This document shows positions 1-10,623 of a DNA stretch of 64,000 bases, in pieces (the first letter of the stretch is position 1; each line of letters begins with the position of its first letter). The stretch covers positions 186,001-250,000 of the forward strand of contig NZ_JAALCJ010000004.1 in assembly GCF_011078175.1 (NCBI RefSeq). The letters are read 5' to 3'. The notes beneath the pieces are model-generated. The model did no database searches, was not told the DNA's origin, and saw nothing but the letters and a program-made list of their open reading frames with translations. The position numbers and the translations under genes are program-made. The stretch is from Enterobacter cloacae (GTDB taxonomy: Bacteria > Pseudomonadota > Gammaproteobacteria > Enterobacterales > Enterobacteriaceae).

Positions 1-78
1 GGCATGGTCAGGCGGCGCGGGTTCAACGCGGGGCACATAGCTAATAACCTGGCGGTTTTGTTGACGAAGAGGTTTCAT
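1..78 (-). CDS. cedA: CedA, cell division activator (5' part only)
   Basis: Only the first 26 codons are inside the window; the gene runs off the left edge. The minus strand from the ATG at 78 reads MKPLRQQNRQVISYVPR and continues in the proline-rich way I recall for E. coli CedA, a small DNA-binding protein that promotes division and binds RNA polymerase. It is divergent from katE, as in E. coli, and the 203 bp between them hold both promoters. The call rests on this N-terminus plus synteny. Confidence 0.85.
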   Translation of the reverse strand, partial: MKPLRQQNRQVISYVPRVEPAPPDHA

Positions 79-235
79 AAGCGACGGGTTCACTAAAGCA
101 AATTCTTAAAGCAGGAAATTTCTATCATAGCCGATTCTCCCCCCACCCGTCGCGCCTGACGTGTGGCAGATGGCTCCTTTCGCTAATCACTTCCTCTGAA
201 AACGCTTAGTTCGCCTGCTAATTCATCACATTGTT

Positions 236-245
236 CTATCCTTAA
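236..245 (+). promoter_or_regulatory. Possible RpoS-type -10 element of katE
   Basis: CTATCCTTAA resembles the extended sigma-S -10 element (CTATACT-like with the leading C). It lies 36 bp before the katE ATG, and no good -35 is visible, as is common for sigma-S promoters. katE is a classic RpoS-dependent gene in E. coli. The ribosome site AAGGAGA at 267-273 is 8 bp from the ATG. Confidence 0.4.
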
Positions 246-281
246 TAGGGTTTTCAGGAACGAACTAAGGAGAAGCGTGCA

Positions 282-2531
282 ATGTCGAACAACGATAAAC
301 CCCATCAATCCCCCATTCATGGCACCGAAGGATCTCAACCGGGAATGGACTCACTCGCCCCTGCGGATGGTTCTCATAAACCGTCGCCAGGTCCTTCGGC
401 ACCGGGCGAGCAACCTACCGCTCCGGGAAGCATGAAGTCACCCGATGCGGATAACGAAAAGTTAAAATCTCTCGACCCGCACCGCAAAGGGGGGGAAGGC
501 TATGCGCTGACCACCAATCAGGGCGTGCGCATCGCCGATGACCAGAACTCCCTGCGCGCCGGAACGCGCGGCCCGACGCTGCTGGAAGATTTCATCCTGC
601 GGGAAAAGATCACCCATTTCGACCATGAGCGTATTCCTGAGCGTATCGTCCACGCTCGCGGCTCCGCGGCGCACGGCTATTTCCAGCCGTACAAGAGCCT
701 GAAGGAGATCACAAAAGCAGATTTCCTGTCCGATCCGAACAAAATCACACCGGTGTTTGTTCGCTTCTCTACCGTACAGGGCGGCGCGGGCTCGGCAGAT
801 ACGGTGCGTGATATCCGCGGCTTTGCCACTAAATTTTATACCGAAGAGGGCATCTTCGACCTGGTCGGGAATAATACGCCGGTTTTCTTCATTCAGGATG
901 CGCATAAGTTTCCTGACTTTGTCCATGCGGTAAAACCAGAGCCACACTGGGCCATACCGCAGGGACAAAGTGCGCATGACACCTTCTGGGACTACGTCTC
1001 CCTGCAACCGGAAACCCTTCACAACGTGATGTGGGCGATGTCTGACCGGGGGATCCCACGCAGCTATCGCACCATGGAAGGCTTTGGTATTCATACCTTC
1101 CGTCTGATTAACGCTGAAGGTAAAGCGACGTTTGTACGTTTCCACTGGAAACCGGTCGCGGGGAAAGCGTCCCTGGTATGGGATGAAGCGCAGAAGCTGA
1201 CCGGGCGCGATCCGGACTTCCACCGTCGCGAACTGTGGGAATCCATTGAAGCCGGTGATTTCCCGGAATACGAGCTGGGGCTACAGCTGATCCCGGAAGA
1301 GGACGAGTTTAAATTCGACTTCGACCTGCTCGACCCAACCAAGCTTATTCCTGAAGAGCTGGTGCCGGTTCAGCTGGTGGGCAAAATGGTGCTTAACCGT
1401 AACCCGGATAACTTCTTCGCGGAGAATGAGCAGGCAGCGTTCCACCCGGGCCATATTGTGCCGGGGCTGGATTTCACCAACGATCCGCTGCTACAGGGTC
1501 GTCTGTTCTCCTACACCGATACGCAGATCAGCCGTCTCGGTGGCCCTAACTTCCATGAAATACCAATCAACCGTCCGACCTGCCCGTACCATAACTTCCA
1601 GCGTGACGGGATGCATCGTCAGGATATCGATACCAACCCGGCGAACTACGAGCCGAACTCCATTAACGATAACTGGCCGCGTGAAACCCCGCCGGGGCCA
1701 AAACGTGGCGGATTTGAGTCGTATCAGGAGCGCGTGGATGGCGCGAAAATTCGCGAACGCAGCCCGTCGTTCGGCGAATATTACGCTCAGCCTCGCCTGT
1801 TCTGGAACAGCCAGACCCCAATTGAACAGCAGCACATTATCGGCGGTTTCAGCTTTGAGCTGAGCAAAGTGGTGCGTACCTACATTCGCGAGCGCGTGGT
1901 CGACCATCTGGCGCACATTGATATCCAGCTTGCTCAGGGCGTGGCGAATAATCTCGGCATCACGCTGACTGACGAGCAATGCCATGCCGCACCGCCAAAA
2001 GACGTGAACGGGCTGAAGAAGGATCCGTCCCTGAGCCTGTACGCGGTACCTGGCGGGTCAATTAAAGGCCGCGTGGTGGCTATTCTGCTGAACGATAAAC
2101 CGCGCGCCAGCGACGTACTGGGGATCATGCGGGCGCTCAAAACCCAGGGCGTACATGCCAAACTGCTTTACTCTCGCATGGGTGAAGTGACGGCCGACGA
2201 TGGCTCCGTCCTGCCGATTGCCGCGACCTTTGCCGGGGCACCGTCGCTGACGGTTGATGCGGTGATTATGCCATGCGGCGACGTTGAGAGCCTGCTCGGC
2301 AACGGTGATGCCGCCTATTATCTGCTGGAAGCCTATAAGCACCTGAAGCCAATCGCCCTCGCAGGCGATGCGCGGAAGTTTAAATCTCTGCTGAAGGTAC
2401 CGGATCAAGGGGAAGAAGGCATTGTCGAAGGTGATAACGTTGACGATGCGTTTATGACCCGGTTGTTTGACCTGCTTGCCGCGCACCGCGTGTGGTCTCG
2501 CAGCAGTAAGATCGACCAGATACCGGCGTAA
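282..2531 (+). CDS. katE: Catalase HPII (hydroperoxidase II)
   Basis: Large-subunit monofunctional haem catalase, 749 residues (E. coli HPII has 753). It disproportionates hydrogen peroxide in the cytoplasm, mainly in stationary phase. A low-complexity N-terminal extension (about 1-80) precedes the catalase core. The distal haem histidine is in [13 protein letters not shown], the conserved asparagine in NNTPVFF and the proximal haem tyrosine in RLFSYTDTQ. The last 150 or so residues form the flavodoxin-like C-terminal domain typical of large catalases. The start follows AAGGAGA. It ends at a bidirectional terminator and converges with the chb operon. Confidence 0.97.
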   Translation: MSNNDKPHQSPIHGTEGSQPGMDSLAPADGSHKPSPGPSAPGEQPTAPGSMKSPDADNEKLKSLDPHRKGGEGYALTTNQGVRIADDQNSLRAGTRGPTLLEDFILREKITHFDHERIPERIVHARGSAAHGYFQPYKSLKEITKADFLSDPNKITPVFVRFSTVQGGAGSADTVRDIRGFATKFYTEEGIFDLVGNNTPVFFIQDAHKFPDFVHAVKPEPHWAIPQGQSAHDTFWDYVSLQPETLHNVMWAMSDRGIPRSYRTMEGFGIHTFRLINAEGKATFVRFHWKPVAGKASLVWDEAQKLTGRDPDFHRRELWESIEAGDFPEYELGLQLIPEEDEFKFDFDLLDPTKLIPEELVPVQLVGKMVLNRNPDNFFAENEQAAFHPGHIVPGLDFTNDPLLQGRLFSYTDTQISRLGGPNFHEIPINRPTCPYHNFQRDGMHRQDIDTNPANYEPNSINDNWPRETPPGPKRGGFESYQERVDGAKIRERSPSFGEYYAQPRLFWNSQTPIEQQHIIGGFSFELSKVVRTYIRERVVDHLAHIDIQLAQGVANNLGITLTDEQCHAAPPKDVNGLKKDPSLSLYAVPGGSIKGRVVAILLNDKPRASDVLGIMRALKTQGVHAKLLYSRMGEVTADDGSVLPIAATFAGAPSLTVDAVIMPCGDVESLLGNGDAAYYLLEAYKHLKPIALAGDARKFKSLLKVPDQGEEGIVEGDNVDDAFMTRLFDLLAAHRVWSRSSKIDQIPA

Positions 2532-2559
2532 AAAACCATAAACGGTTGAGCGGCCTGAA

Positions 2560-2594
2560 GCCCTCATCCCGGCCCTCTCCCTCGGGAGAGGGAG
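2560..2594. repeat. Short intergenic palindrome, GAGAGGG family (copy 1)
   Basis: CCCTCATCCC is followed by a CCCTCTCCCtcGGGAGAGGG palindrome. Related copies lie at 9604-9638 and 37252-37286, always just after the end of a gene. This is a dispersed REP-like intergenic repeat; no function is visible. Confidence 0.6.
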
Positions 2595-2602
2595 AAAACA
2601 AT

Positions 2603-2630
2603 AAAACGGTAACCAAAAGGTTACCGTTTT
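2603..2630. terminator. Bidirectional intrinsic terminator between katE and chbG
   Basis: A perfect 12-bp stem (AAAACGGTAACC pairing with GGTTACCGTTTT, AAAA loop) has U-rich exits on both strands. It can end katE from the left and chbBCARFG from the right. Confidence 0.85.
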
Positions 2631-2657
2631 GCTTTTACCTCGCCACCGGGCTTTGCC

Positions 2658-3407
2658 TCAAAGATCCCTGAACGTCCCCAGACGATACCCACGCTCGGCA
2701 ATCGCATACTTCAACGACGCCGACGTCAGCACGTCCAGTTCCGCCAGACGCGGCCAGCAGTAGGCGCTTTTACGTACGATATTATCGACAAACGCCGGGT
2801 GCGCCATCACCTCAAGCGAGCGCTCCCCTTTTGCGTTAGAATCATCCAGCACCTTCAGGAACAGCGCTTCGTTGATTTCGTCGCCATAAAATGCGCTGCT
2901 GAACCCCTCCGTTGACGTCACAGCGACGTCCGGCAACCCGCGCACCTCACGATCCACGCGCATCGCCACGCCTTTACGTAGCGCAAACTTTGCCACAAGC
3001 GGGAAAATCTGCGGGATCATATGTACATGATGATGGCTGTCAATATGGGTTGGTTCGCGGCCAAACACATCCACAAAGCGGTTAAACTGGCAATCCAGCT
3101 CGCGGGCAATCTCATCGAGCGGTAGAGCGTCCTGCTCCGCCATTTCCCAAATCCATTTTCCCAGCTGTCCCTCGCGCGTCAGACCCGGCATCGGTGAAAG
3201 GGGCAACCCAAGCGTCAGCACAAAGTGCATGCCCACGCCCAGCTCGGGCAGCTCACGGCTTAGCTGCGCCGCATGTTCCACCGCCTCACCGTTGATGAGC
3301 GCTGTTGTAGAGGTAACCACGCCCCGACGACAGGCTTCAATAATGCCGTAGTTCTGCCCTTTTGACAGGCCAAAATCATCGGCATTAACGATCAGCAGGT
3401 TTTCCAT
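2658..3407 (-). CDS. chbG: ChbG, chitooligosaccharide monodeacetylase
   Basis: YdjC-family carbohydrate deacetylase, 249 residues, the E. coli ChbG length. It removes one acetyl group from chitobiose-6-phosphate and chitotriose-6-phosphate, giving the substrate of ChbF and the inducer sensed by ChbR. The N-terminal metal motif NADDFG is at residues 7-12 and further metal ligands are in the HIDSHHHVH cluster near 120. It is the last gene of chbBCARFG and starts 11 bp after chbF ends. Confidence 0.95.
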   Translation of the reverse strand: MENLLIVNADDFGLSKGQNYGIIEACRRGVVTSTTALINGEAVEHAAQLSRELPELGVGMHFVLTLGLPLSPMPGLTREGQLGKWIWEMAEQDALPLDEIARELDCQFNRFVDVFGREPTHIDSHHHVHMIPQIFPLVAKFALRKGVAMRVDREVRGLPDVAVTSTEGFSSAFYGDEINEALFLKVLDDSNAKGERSLEVMAHPAFVDNIVRKSAYCWPRLAELDVLTSASLKYAIAERGYRLGTFRDL

Positions 3408-3418
3408 CGCACCTCCTC

Positions 3419-4774
3419 TTAACGGTGTGTCAGCTTCAGTTTCTCAACCGTTGCAGCAAAGTTTGGCAGCCATTTTTCATGCGCCAGGATCATCTCACTC
3501 GCGAGTTTTTCAGCGTCACGGTCAGAATGCACCAGCGGGCTAAGGTTCAGCGCGAGCAGCACGTCATTCAGTTCGCCGCTCAGGGCCGCATTGCTCGCCG
3601 CCACTTCAAAGCCTTTGATGGTGTGAATCAGGCCCATCACCTTATCGTCGAAGTGGGTAATGCGGGGATGTGGTTTTGCACCCTCGCGTCCAAGGATGCA
3701 GGTCATCTCAACGGCCCAGTCTGCCGGGATATTGTCGATGTGCCCGTGATGGGGTACGTTCACATAGTGCTCGGCCTGCTTGTCATTGTAAATGGCGTTG
3801 ATCACTTCACACGCGGCATCCGAATAGTATGCCCCGCCGCGCTGCTCCAGCTCTTTCGGTTTGACGTTCAGGTTCGGATCTTTATACAAATCGAAAAGCT
3901 GTTTCTCTACTTTCTGCACAACCTGAGCGCGCGCGCCGCCTTTGTAGTATTCGCCCATTTCAATCGCCAGCATCTCCTTCTGCTTGAAGTAGTAGAGCAG
4001 ATACGAACACGGCAGCAGATTCAGGGAGCGGATCAGCCCTTCGCTGAACGGCAGATCGAAGATGTTTTTCACCGAGGCCGCAGTCAGGCGACCAGAGGCG
4101 ACGCCGTCGAGCAGTTCCGCAAAGCGCGATTGCCCGTTCACCATCACATCTTTTATAAAGACCATGTGGTTGAGGCCGAACAGGTCAATGGACAGATCAT
4201 CGTGCTCGGTCAGGTCCAGCACATCGCGAATGAACATCTTCATGCCAATCGGAATATTACAGACGCCGATAAAGCGTTTGAAACCGGTGTGACGATAAAC
4301 TGCTTCGGTGACCATCCCGGCCGGGTTGGTAAAGTTAATCACCCAGGCGTTCGGGCAGATCTCCTCTACGTCTTTAATGATGTCAAAAATAACCGGAATA
4401 GTACGCAGGCCTTTAAACAGGCCACCAGCGCCGTTGGTTTCCTGGCCCAGATAACCGTGGCTCAGCGGAATGCGCTCGTCCAGCTCGCGCGCCTTCAGCT
4501 GACCGACGCGCAGCTGCGTAGTCACGAAGTCAGCATCTTTCAGCGCCAGGCGGCGATCCAGCGTTTTATGCACGGTTAAGGGCACGCCCGCTTTTTCAAC
4601 CATGCGTTTGCACAGTTCAAAAATAATATTCAGCTTCTCCTGACCTTCTTCAACATCCACCAGCCATAATTCGCTGACCGGTAATTCATGATAACGTTTC
4701 AGAAAACCTTCAAGTAATTCCGGGGTATAGCTGCTGCCGCCACCAATGGTTACGACTTTTAATTTCTGTTGCAT
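3419..4774 (-). CDS. chbF: ChbF, 6-phospho-beta-glucosidase of chitobiose catabolism
   Basis: Glycoside hydrolase family 4 enzyme, 451 residues (E. coli 450). GH4 enzymes use NAD+ and a divalent metal and cleave by an elimination mechanism; ChbF hydrolyses deacetylated diacetylchitobiose-6-phosphate. The N-terminal Rossmann motif is visible as [15 protein letters not shown], and the metal-binding region contains GVCNIPIG followed by GLNHM. It sits between chbR and chbG in the same direction, with 109 bp separating it from chbR. Confidence 0.95.
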   Translation of the reverse strand: MQQKLKVVTIGGGSSYTPELLEGFLKRYHELPVSELWLVDVEEGQEKLNIIFELCKRMVEKAGVPLTVHKTLDRRLALKDADFVTTQLRVGQLKARELDERIPLSHGYLGQETNGAGGLFKGLRTIPVIFDIIKDVEEICPNAWVINFTNPAGMVTEAVYRHTGFKRFIGVCNIPIGMKMFIRDVLDLTEHDDLSIDLFGLNHMVFIKDVMVNGQSRFAELLDGVASGRLTAASVKNIFDLPFSEGLIRSLNLLPCSYLLYYFKQKEMLAIEMGEYYKGGARAQVVQKVEKQLFDLYKDPNLNVKPKELEQRGGAYYSDAACEVINAIYNDKQAEHYVNVPHHGHIDNIPADWAVEMTCILGREGAKPHPRITHFDDKVMGLIHTIKGFEVAASNAALSGELNDVLLALNLSPLVHSDRDAEKLASEMILAHEKWLPNFAATVEKLKLTHR

Positions 4775-4883
4775 AATATCTCCCTTAGCGTATCAGGTTA
4801 ATCGCCTGCAAGGTATAGCGTACTCTTCCCGCTATTTGGGCAAGCCATTACGTCACTGTTCCTGGCGGATAAACCGCCGAAAG

Positions 4884-5702
4884 TTAATTAATTACCGTTA
4901 AATTTTTGCGGTAACTGTTCGGTGTGAATGAAGTCAATTTTTTAAAGGTTTTAATAAACAGACTGGGACTGCTGTAACCCGATTCGTAAGCGATATCGGT
5001 GACAGAGTAGTTGGTAATTTCCAGCTGTTTTTTGGCAAAGTTAATGCGGATTTCGTTAATGATTTGCACGGGCGTTTTACGGTAATAACGCTGCGTGGCG
5101 CGCGTCAAATATTCCTGCGATTTACCCGACAGCGCCACCATATTCTCCAGCGCGTTATCGCTGAACTGTCCTTTATCGTGCATCAGTTCCACGGTACTGC
5201 GCAGCCACTGAGGAATATCATCCACCACCTGCTGTTCTTCACGGTGATGGCGGAGACGATTCATGACATAGAACGTCACGGTTTCAATAAATTCATCAAA
5301 TTCATTGTCGCGAAAATTCAGCGAGGCGATAACCGTTTCAATCCAGGTCATAAACTCATTTTTAACGCGATACACCTGTGACGCCACAAAGCAGAACGGA
5401 ACCAGCGGCAGATAGTGCTTCTCGAAGAAACGCCTGCTCACGCCTACGTTCAGAATGCGCGTCGCTCCAAACTCATAAAAGCTCTGGTGATAAGATCCCA
5501 TCGGCAGGAAGACAAAATCGCCACGCTCAAGCAGGACGCGCTTACCGTTGATCTCCTGATAGTAGCGGCCGGTCAGAACAATCGTGAACTCGTAGTAGTC
5601 ATGCTGGTGAAGCCCACTGGCACTCTCGGTTTTGTTGTAAATCACCACGTGAAAATTCTTGCCATTAAACAGCTGCTGCTCATGTGCGGTTTTGATTTCC
5701 AT
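4884..5702 (-). CDS. chbR: ChbR, AraC-family regulator of the chb operon
   Basis: Dual activator/repressor of chb, 272 residues (E. coli 280; the difference is at the N-terminus). A cupin-like sensor domain with HQHDYYEF at about 33-40 precedes two AraC helix-turn-helix units; the second includes [20 protein letters not shown]. In E. coli it represses without inducer and, with CRP, activates when deacetylated chitobiose-phosphate accumulates. It is encoded inside the operon between chbA and chbF. Activation probably also needs release of NagC repression, as known for E. coli. Confidence 0.94.
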   Translation of the reverse strand: MEIKTAHEQQLFNGKNFHVVIYNKTESASGLHQHDYYEFTIVLTGRYYQEINGKRVLLERGDFVFLPMGSYHQSFYEFGATRILNVGVSRRFFEKHYLPLVPFCFVASQVYRVKNEFMTWIETVIASLNFRDNEFDEFIETVTFYVMNRLRHHREEQQVVDDIPQWLRSTVELMHDKGQFSDNALENMVALSGKSQEYLTRATQRYYRKTPVQIINEIRINFAKKQLEITNYSVTDIAYESGYSSPSLFIKTFKKLTSFTPNSYRKNLTVIN

Positions 5703-5731
5703 CGTGCTGACCTCCTGCTACTTCAACGGAC

Positions 5732-6079
5732 TTATTGCATCTTCTCGTGAAGCTCGATGAGCTCCGCTACCAGCTCGCGCGCCAGCATGGAGGTCATCAG
5801 ATGATCCTGCGCATGTACCAGCACCAGGCTTACTTTCATCTTCCCTTCACCCTGGTCGCTTTCGATGAGCTTCGTCTGCACCAGATGCGCTTCGTTTAAT
5901 GCCGTACGAGACTGCTCCATCATGGTTTTCGCGGCAATGAAATCGCCCAGCTTAGCCTGCTTAAGCGCCGCATACGCCAGGCTGCGAGCCTGCCCGGAGT
6001 TGATGATGAGGCCCATCACCACCTCTTCCAGATCGTTCTCTGCGGTTTCTTCGGCAACGATACTCTCTAAATCTAACAT
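5732..6079 (-). CDS. chbA: ChbA, PTS enzyme IIA for N,N'-diacetylchitobiose
   Basis: Lactose/cellobiose-family IIA protein, 115 residues. It carries phosphate from HPr to ChbB on a histidine in LVHAQDHLM, in the C-terminal third of this all-helical trimeric protein. The N-terminal acidic stretch and the conserved GLIINSGQARS segment are as expected. It lies 29 bp before chbR and 47 bp after chbC in transcription order. Confidence 0.95.
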   Translation of the reverse strand: MLDLESIVAEETAENDLEEVVMGLIINSGQARSLAYAALKQAKLGDFIAAKTMMEQSRTALNEAHLVQTKLIESDQGEGKMKVSLVLVHAQDHLMTSMLARELVAELIELHEKMQ

Positions 6080-6126
6080 CTTTTAGCTCCTTTCCGCTGG
6101 CGCGGGTTGCCCCGCGCCGTGCAATT

Positions 6127-7485
6127 TTAGAATTTCAGTGCGAGGGCGATATCCTCTTCGCTCTCTTCTTCATCGATAACCGTTGCGGCCTTGTTCGCAA
6201 TCGCCACGAACGGCATGTAGAGCAGGGTTGCAATCCCGAGGTTGAATATCGCCAGCAGGAAGGCGGCCACGCTACCGTTGGTGTTGAAGAACGCGCCCAG
6301 ACCAGCCGGCATCGTCCACGGCGCAATGTTGGTCACCGGCGGGATAATGCCCAGGTAGTACGCCGTCAGCGTAATCGCGGCCAGCAGCGGCTGAACCAGG
6401 ATGAATGGAATGAACATCACCGGGTTCATGATAATTGGCAGACCAAACAGGATCGGCTCGTTAATCTGGAAGATGCCTGACGGCAGGGCCAGCTTCGCAA
6501 CCTGACGATGGTCAGCGCGGCGAGAGACAATAAAGACCGCGATGATCAGACCCAACGTTGCCCCGGTTCCGCCCAGGAAGATATAGGAGTCAAGCATCGG
6601 CTTCGCCCACACATGGAAGGTTTTACCGGCCGCCAGCGCCGCATCGACGGAGCCGTACTGCTGGTAAAGCGCGACGTTTTCCAGTGCCCACGGGGTCATA
6701 ATACCGCTGTCCAGCGCCGCCAGTGCCAGTGAACCATGCACGCCGAAGAACCACAGCAGGGAAGTAAAGATGACATACGCCCAACCGACCACGCTACCCA
6801 TCGACGCCAGCGGCGTTGAGATAGAGTCCATAATGATCTGGTGGAAGTTAGTTCCCCAGTGAGAGAGCGCCCAGGCAACAATCCCCATGATGGAGAGAAT
6901 AATGAAGCCCGGAATCAACGCGGAAAATGAACGAGAAACAGAGGCCGGAACGCTATCCGGCAAGCGGATAACCCAGTTACGGCGAATAATGAAGGTGAAC
7001 ATCTCGGCCGCCACCAGCCCGATAATAATACCGGAAATGATGTTTGCCCCACCCAGCCAGTTGGCGCCAACGGCATAAGCGTCACCCACGCTGTACGGTG
7101 TGACGGTCATGAACGCGGCAATGGACAGTAAGCCTGCCGCCAGCGGATCTACTTTACGCTCTTCCGCCAGCGCCATTCCGATAAAGAAAGGCGCCATTAG
7201 CGACATAATACCCAACGTACCGTTGTATACGTTGCCGCCAATGGCTTTTAAACCATTAAGGGTTTCAATAGTTGAAGCATCTAACCTAATTCCTAATGAA
7301 TAAAAAAAGGAACCCTCTCCAAAGCTCAGAAAAACGTTGTTAATTAAAACGAACATTGCCCCGGCTAATGTCAACGGCATTAATTTAATAAAGCCGTTCT
7401 TAATGGCATTAACGTGAGGCTGCTTTCCTATTTTAACAGCAAAAGGAAGGAGTACCTTTTCAAGTGAAGCGATGACTTTACTCAT
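6127..7485 (-). CDS. chbC: ChbC, PTS enzyme IIC for N,N'-diacetylchitobiose
   Basis: Membrane permease component, 452 residues, the usual length of ChbC/CelB proteins. Around ten hydrophobic segments can be followed through the sequence. The sugar-binding region is marked by [13 protein letters not shown] and the nearby NPVMFIPF, hallmarks of this family. It moves diacetylchitobiose inward while it is phosphorylated through ChbB. An acidic cytoplasmic tail ([10 protein letters not shown]) ends the protein. It lies between chbB (80-bp gap) and chbA. Confidence 0.96.
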   Translation of the reverse strand: MSKVIASLEKVLLPFAVKIGKQPHVNAIKNGFIKLMPLTLAGAMFVLINNVFLSFGEGSFFYSLGIRLDASTIETLNGLKAIGGNVYNGTLGIMSLMAPFFIGMALAEERKVDPLAAGLLSIAAFMTVTPYSVGDAYAVGANWLGGANIISGIIIGLVAAEMFTFIIRRNWVIRLPDSVPASVSRSFSALIPGFIILSIMGIVAWALSHWGTNFHQIIMDSISTPLASMGSVVGWAYVIFTSLLWFFGVHGSLALAALDSGIMTPWALENVALYQQYGSVDAALAAGKTFHVWAKPMLDSYIFLGGTGATLGLIIAVFIVSRRADHRQVAKLALPSGIFQINEPILFGLPIIMNPVMFIPFILVQPLLAAITLTAYYLGIIPPVTNIAPWTMPAGLGAFFNTNGSVAAFLLAIFNLGIATLLYMPFVAIANKAATVIDEEESEEDIALALKF

Positions 7486-7565
7486 AGGAAAATACCCTTA
7501 AAGGCCGCAACGACCGTTACGGCATAGTGTGTGTGAAATAACTCTTTGACGGGAAAAATAAAAAA

Positions 7566-7883
7566 TTAATTAGCAGCTTTTTTAATCGCCGCAACAGCAG
7601 CTTTTAATACACCTAAACCATCAATCTTTCCGTATAAAACGGAATCGATCACTTCGACCGGCTTATTGGGTAGCAGACGCTGAATTTCTGGCAGCATATA
7701 AGCGATTTGCGGCCCAAGTAAAATAACGTCTGCTGTCTGGCCCTTCTCGCCCGCCAGCGTTTCCGGAAACGCCTCAATCACCACAGGGACTTCATACTTT
7801 TCGGCCTGCGCACGCATTTTGGACACCAGCAGCGAAGTGGACATGCCCGCAGAGCAGAACAGATAGATATGTTTCTTTTCCAT
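7566..7883 (-). CDS. chbB: ChbB, PTS enzyme IIB for N,N'-diacetylchitobiose
   Basis: First gene of the chb operon, 105 residues (E. coli 106). The phosphorylated cysteine is at residue 10 in [12 protein letters not shown], the phosphotyrosine-phosphatase-like P-loop of IIB(cel). It receives phosphate from ChbA and passes it to the sugar bound in ChbC. Upstream (7884-8118) is the operon's regulatory region. In E. coli this holds NagC, ChbR and CRP sites; I could not assign individual sites here. Confidence 0.96.
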   Translation of the reverse strand: MEKKHIYLFCSAGMSTSLLVSKMRAQAEKYEVPVVIEAFPETLAGEKGQTADVILLGPQIAYMLPEIQRLLPNKPVEVIDSVLYGKIDGLGVLKAAVAAIKKAAN

Positions 7884-8118
7884 GATAACTTCCCTCTTGT
7901 TTGTCTACCCGCCGTCGCGCTATCACTCGACTCGCTATCCTGGCTGACGGGCAGTGTGCTAAACATTGTTTGTCGTTGAAGTGAGTATACGCAATGGTAC
8001 AGGGAGGGGATAATTCTGGATAGACTGAAATTGTCTCTCATTGACCTGGCTTGTTGACTACCTTCACATTTCGGGCAAATAATTCGCGCCAAGAAATAAG
8101 ATTTACGTATGCATAAAA

Positions 8119-8140
8119 AAACCGGCCTTCAGGCCGGTTT
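8119..8140 (-). terminator. Intrinsic terminator of osmE
   Basis: AAACCGGCC and GGCCGGTTT form a perfect 9-bp stem, followed on the minus strand by a run of T residues. It is 25 bp after the osmE stop and insulates the chb promoter region. Confidence 0.85.
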
Positions 8141-8164
8141 GTTAACACTCTCGGGCAAGCATGC

Positions 8165-8509
8165 TTACTGTGCCTTAGGTGCCTGTGGGTCGGTGTCGTA
8201 TTCGGCACAGGTCTGATAACCAGAATTGATCACGTGGCCCGTATCATCCAGGGCGACAAAGTAGGTCTCTGCCTTACCATCACGTTGACCCAGAATATAG
8301 GTCTGGCAGGTACCACGCGCGTGGATCATAGTGACTTCTGAAGAAGGTTTACCGGCAATGGCAGCAACCTGGGAACGCGTCATGCCTTTTTTGACGTCTT
8401 TTACCACTGGCTGTGTGAACTGATCTTTGGTGCGATCGTAAGCTGTACACCCTGCCAGCATAGTCAGTACCGCCGCTGCGCTTAAAATTCCTGCTACGTT
8501 CTTGTTCAT
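8165..8509 (-). CDS. osmE: OsmE, osmotically inducible lipoprotein
   Basis: Outer-membrane lipoprotein of the SmpA/OmlA (BamE-like) fold, 114 residues. The signal peptide ends in the lipobox LAGC, so the mature protein starts at Cys20. The family core is recognisable as [20 protein letters not shown]. In E. coli it is induced by high osmolarity and RpoS; its molecular role is not settled. It is divergent from nadE and has its own terminator. Confidence 0.93.
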   Translation of the reverse strand: MNKNVAGILSAAAVLTMLAGCTAYDRTKDQFTQPVVKDVKKGMTRSQVAAIAGKPSSEVTMIHARGTCQTYILGQRDGKAETYFVALDDTGHVINSGYQTCAEYDTDPQAPKAQ

Positions 8510-8740
8510 ATTCCGTCCTCTTGTTTATCAGCGTGTTAACTAAGCATGGGATAAAAATTACTATTGTTCAACTTTGCGAGTTACGCCAGACGAATTTCGG
8601 AAAATTCTAATAAAACAACGATAAGCTGCTAAATCGCTGTAAAACAGTACACTCAAAACTGTGATCCTTGTCGTTTTCCCGACAAAGGGTTAGTTTTAAC
8701 AGATCACACTTTCTGTTTGGTTCTGCATAGGGAGGGCGTA

Positions 8741-9565
8741 ATGGCTCTGCAACAAGAAATTATTCAGGCGCTGGGCGCGAAACCTGCGATTGATGCCAAT
8801 GAAGAGATCCGTCGTAGCGTTGATTTTTTGAAAGCTTACCTGTCTGCACACCCTTTCCTGAAGACGCTGGTTCTGGGTATCAGCGGCGGTCAGGATTCTA
8901 CTCTGGCCGGTAAGCTGAGCCAGATGGCCATCTCCGAGCTGCGTGACGAAACCGGTGACGCCGCGCTGCAATTTATTGCCGTACGCCTGCCGTATGGCGT
9001 ACAGGCCGACGAGCAGGACTGTCAGGACGCGATCGCTTTTATTCAGCCGGACCGTGTTCTTACCGTAAACATCAAAGGATCGGTACTGGCTAGCGAGCAG
9101 GCCCTGCGTGAGGCCGGTATTGAACTGAGCGATTTTGTCCGCGGCAACGAGAAAGCCCGTGAGCGCATGAAAGCGCAGTACAGTATCGCAGGGATGACTA
9201 AAGGGGTCGTCGTCGGCACCGACCACGCCGCGGAAGCCATCACCGGCTTCTTCACCAAATACGGCGATGGCGGCACGGATATCAACCCCCTCTTCCGCCT
9301 GAACAAGCGTCAGGGCAAGCAACTGCTGGCGGCGCTGGGCTGCCCGGAGCACCTGTATAAGAAGGCGCCAACTGCGGACCTGGAGGACGATCGCCCTTCC
9401 CTGCCGGATGAAGCCGCGCTGGGCGTCACATATGACAACATTGATGATTATCTGGAAGGCAAAACGCTCGACGAAGGTACGGCTAAAATTATCGAAGGCT
9501 GGTATCTGAAAACCGAGCACAAGCGCCGTCCGCCCATTACGGTGTTTGACGACTTCTGGAAATAA
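8741..9565 (+). CDS. nadE: NadE, ammonia-dependent NAD+ synthetase
   Basis: Catalyses the last step of NAD synthesis, converting nicotinate adenine dinucleotide to NAD with ATP and ammonia. It has 274 residues (E. coli 275) and lacks a glutaminase domain. The PP-loop SGGQDSTL is at about 46-53. I chose the ATG at 8741, preceded by GGGAGGG, over the in-frame TTG at 8717, because E. coli NadE begins MTLQQ and this one MALQQ. It ends at its own terminator and is divergent from osmE. Confidence 0.96.
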   Translation: MALQQEIIQALGAKPAIDANEEIRRSVDFLKAYLSAHPFLKTLVLGISGGQDSTLAGKLSQMAISELRDETGDAALQFIAVRLPYGVQADEQDCQDAIAFIQPDRVLTVNIKGSVLASEQALREAGIELSDFVRGNEKARERMKAQYSIAGMTKGVVVGTDHAAEAITGFFTKYGDGGTDINPLFRLNKRQGKQLLAALGCPEHLYKKAPTADLEDDRPSLPDEAALGVTYDNIDDYLEGKTLDEGTAKIIEGWYLKTEHKRRPPITVFDDFWK

Positions 9566-9570
9566 ACGCA

Positions 9571-9595
9571 AAACGGCAACCCCGTTGCCGTTTTT
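9571..9595 (+). terminator. Intrinsic terminator of nadE
   Basis: AAACGGCAAC pairs with GTTGCCGTTT around a 3-nt loop, followed by a T run, 6 bp after the nadE stop. Confidence 0.85.
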
Positions 9596-9603
9596 AGCGT
9601 TTG

Positions 9604-9638
9604 CGCCCTCTCCCGTGGGAGAGGGTTGGGGCGAGGGC
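9604..9638. repeat. Short intergenic palindrome, GAGAGGG family (copy 2)
   Basis: CCCTCTCCCgtGGGAGAGGG followed by TTGGGGCGAGGGC; same family as 2560-2594 and 37252-37286. It sits between the nadE terminator and a REP element. Confidence 0.6.
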
Positions 9639-9656
9639 AACGGACCGCACGATGTT

Positions 9657-9684
9657 GCCCGGTAAGGCGTAGCCGCCATCCGGC
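9657..9684 (-). repeat. REP element
   Basis: On the minus strand this reads GCCGGATGGCGGCTACGCC followed by TTACCGGGC, a standard enterobacterial REP (palindromic unit). It lies in the nadE-cho intergenic region. Confidence 0.85.
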
Positions 9685-9713
9685 TCTTTTTTAACCACCG
9701 AACACCTGCTACA

Positions 9714-9729
9714 CTGTATGCCTGAACAG
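9714..9729. promoter_or_regulatory. LexA (SOS) box of cho
   Basis: CTGTATGCCTGAACAG fits the LexA consensus CTGT-N8-ACAG exactly. cho is SOS-induced in E. coli. The box covers an in-frame ATG at 9718, so that codon cannot be the usual start; the GTG at 9745 lies just downstream. Confidence 0.85.
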
Positions 9730-9744
9730 TATATGGAGCAGTAT

Positions 9745-10623
9745 GTGAGCAGGCGTCAATCTGCCCCGCGTCTTGAGTTTGAAGCGGCGGCTATCTACGA
9801 ATATCCCGAGCATCTTCGCCCCTGGCTTGAGGCACTGCCTAAACAGCCTGGCGTCTATTTCTTCCACGGCGAAAGCGACACCATGCCGCTCTATATCGGC
9901 AAAAGCGTGAATATCCGCAGCCGGGTGATGTCGCACCTGCGCACGCCGGATGAAGCATCGATGCTCAGACAGTCCCGGCGGATAACCTGGATCGAAACGG
10001 CAGGTGAACTGGGCGCGCTTCTGCTCGAAGCCCGGCTCATCAAGGAACAGCAGCCGCTGTTTAACAAACGCCTGCGCCGCAACCGCCAGCTGTGCTCCTT
10101 GCAGGTCAACGCGGGAAAACCGCAGGTTGTTTATGCCCGTGAAGTGGATTTTTCGCATGAACCGAATCTTTACGGGCTGTTTGCCAACAAACGTGCCGCA
10201 CTGCAAACCCTGCAATCCCTGGCTGATGAATTACAGCTTTGCTACGGGCTGTTAGGACTGGAAGCCACCACCCGCGGTCGCGCCTGTTTTCGCTCCGCGC
10301 TGAAACGCTGCGCCGGGGCGTGCTGTGGAAAAGAGAGCGTTGAAGAACATCATGCCCGGTTTATGGCTGGCCTGGCCTCTATCAGCGTCAACTGCTGGCC
10401 GTGGGAAGGCGCGGTGGCGTTGAAAGAAACCCGCGATGCGATGACGCACTATCACATCATTCGCAACTGGCTCTGGCTTGGCGCCGTCGAAAGTCTGGAT
10501 GACGCTACCGCCCTGCTGCGCACCCCCGCCGGGTTCGATCAGGACGGTTATAAAATTCTCTGTAAGCCACTGTTAACCGGTAAATATGAGATCATCGTCC
10601 TCAATGACCCGGCAGCCAGGTAA
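9745..10623 (+). CDS. cho: Cho, UvrC-homologous excinuclease
   Basis: Endonuclease homologous to the N-terminal half of UvrC; with UvrA and UvrB it makes the 3' incision at bulky lesions. It has 292 residues with the GTG start at 9745, preceded by GGAG 6 bp away; E. coli Cho (295) begins at the equivalent place (VRR... against VSRR... here). The GIY-YIG nuclease domain spans about 30-110, with PGVYFFHG and [14 protein letters not shown] cysteine cluster [16 protein letters not shown] follows. In-frame ATGs at 9718 and 9733 lie in or next to the LexA box. The 3' end overlaps the convergent gene ves by 23 bp. Confidence 0.93.
   Translation: MSRRQSAPRLEFEAAAIYEYPEHLRPWLEALPKQPGVYFFHGESDTMPLYIGKSVNIRSRVMSHLRTPDEASMLRQSRRITWIETAGELGALLLEARLIKEQQPLFNKRLRRNRQLCSLQVNAGKPQVVYAREVDFSHEPNLYGLFANKRAALQTLQSLADELQLCYGLLGLEATTRGRACFRSALKRCAGACCGKESVEEHHARFMAGLASISVNCWPWEGAVALKETRDAMTHYHIIRNWLWLGAVESLDDATALLRTPAGFDQDGYKILCKPLLTGKYEIIVLNDPAAR

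Noticed and set aside
462..1223. 253-codon minus-strand frame inside katE
   Set aside because: Mirror of a strongly coding gene; no ribosome site and no family features.
8717..8740. TTG start giving nadE eight extra residues
   Set aside because: The ATG at 8741 has a strong ribosome site and matches the E. coli N-terminus.
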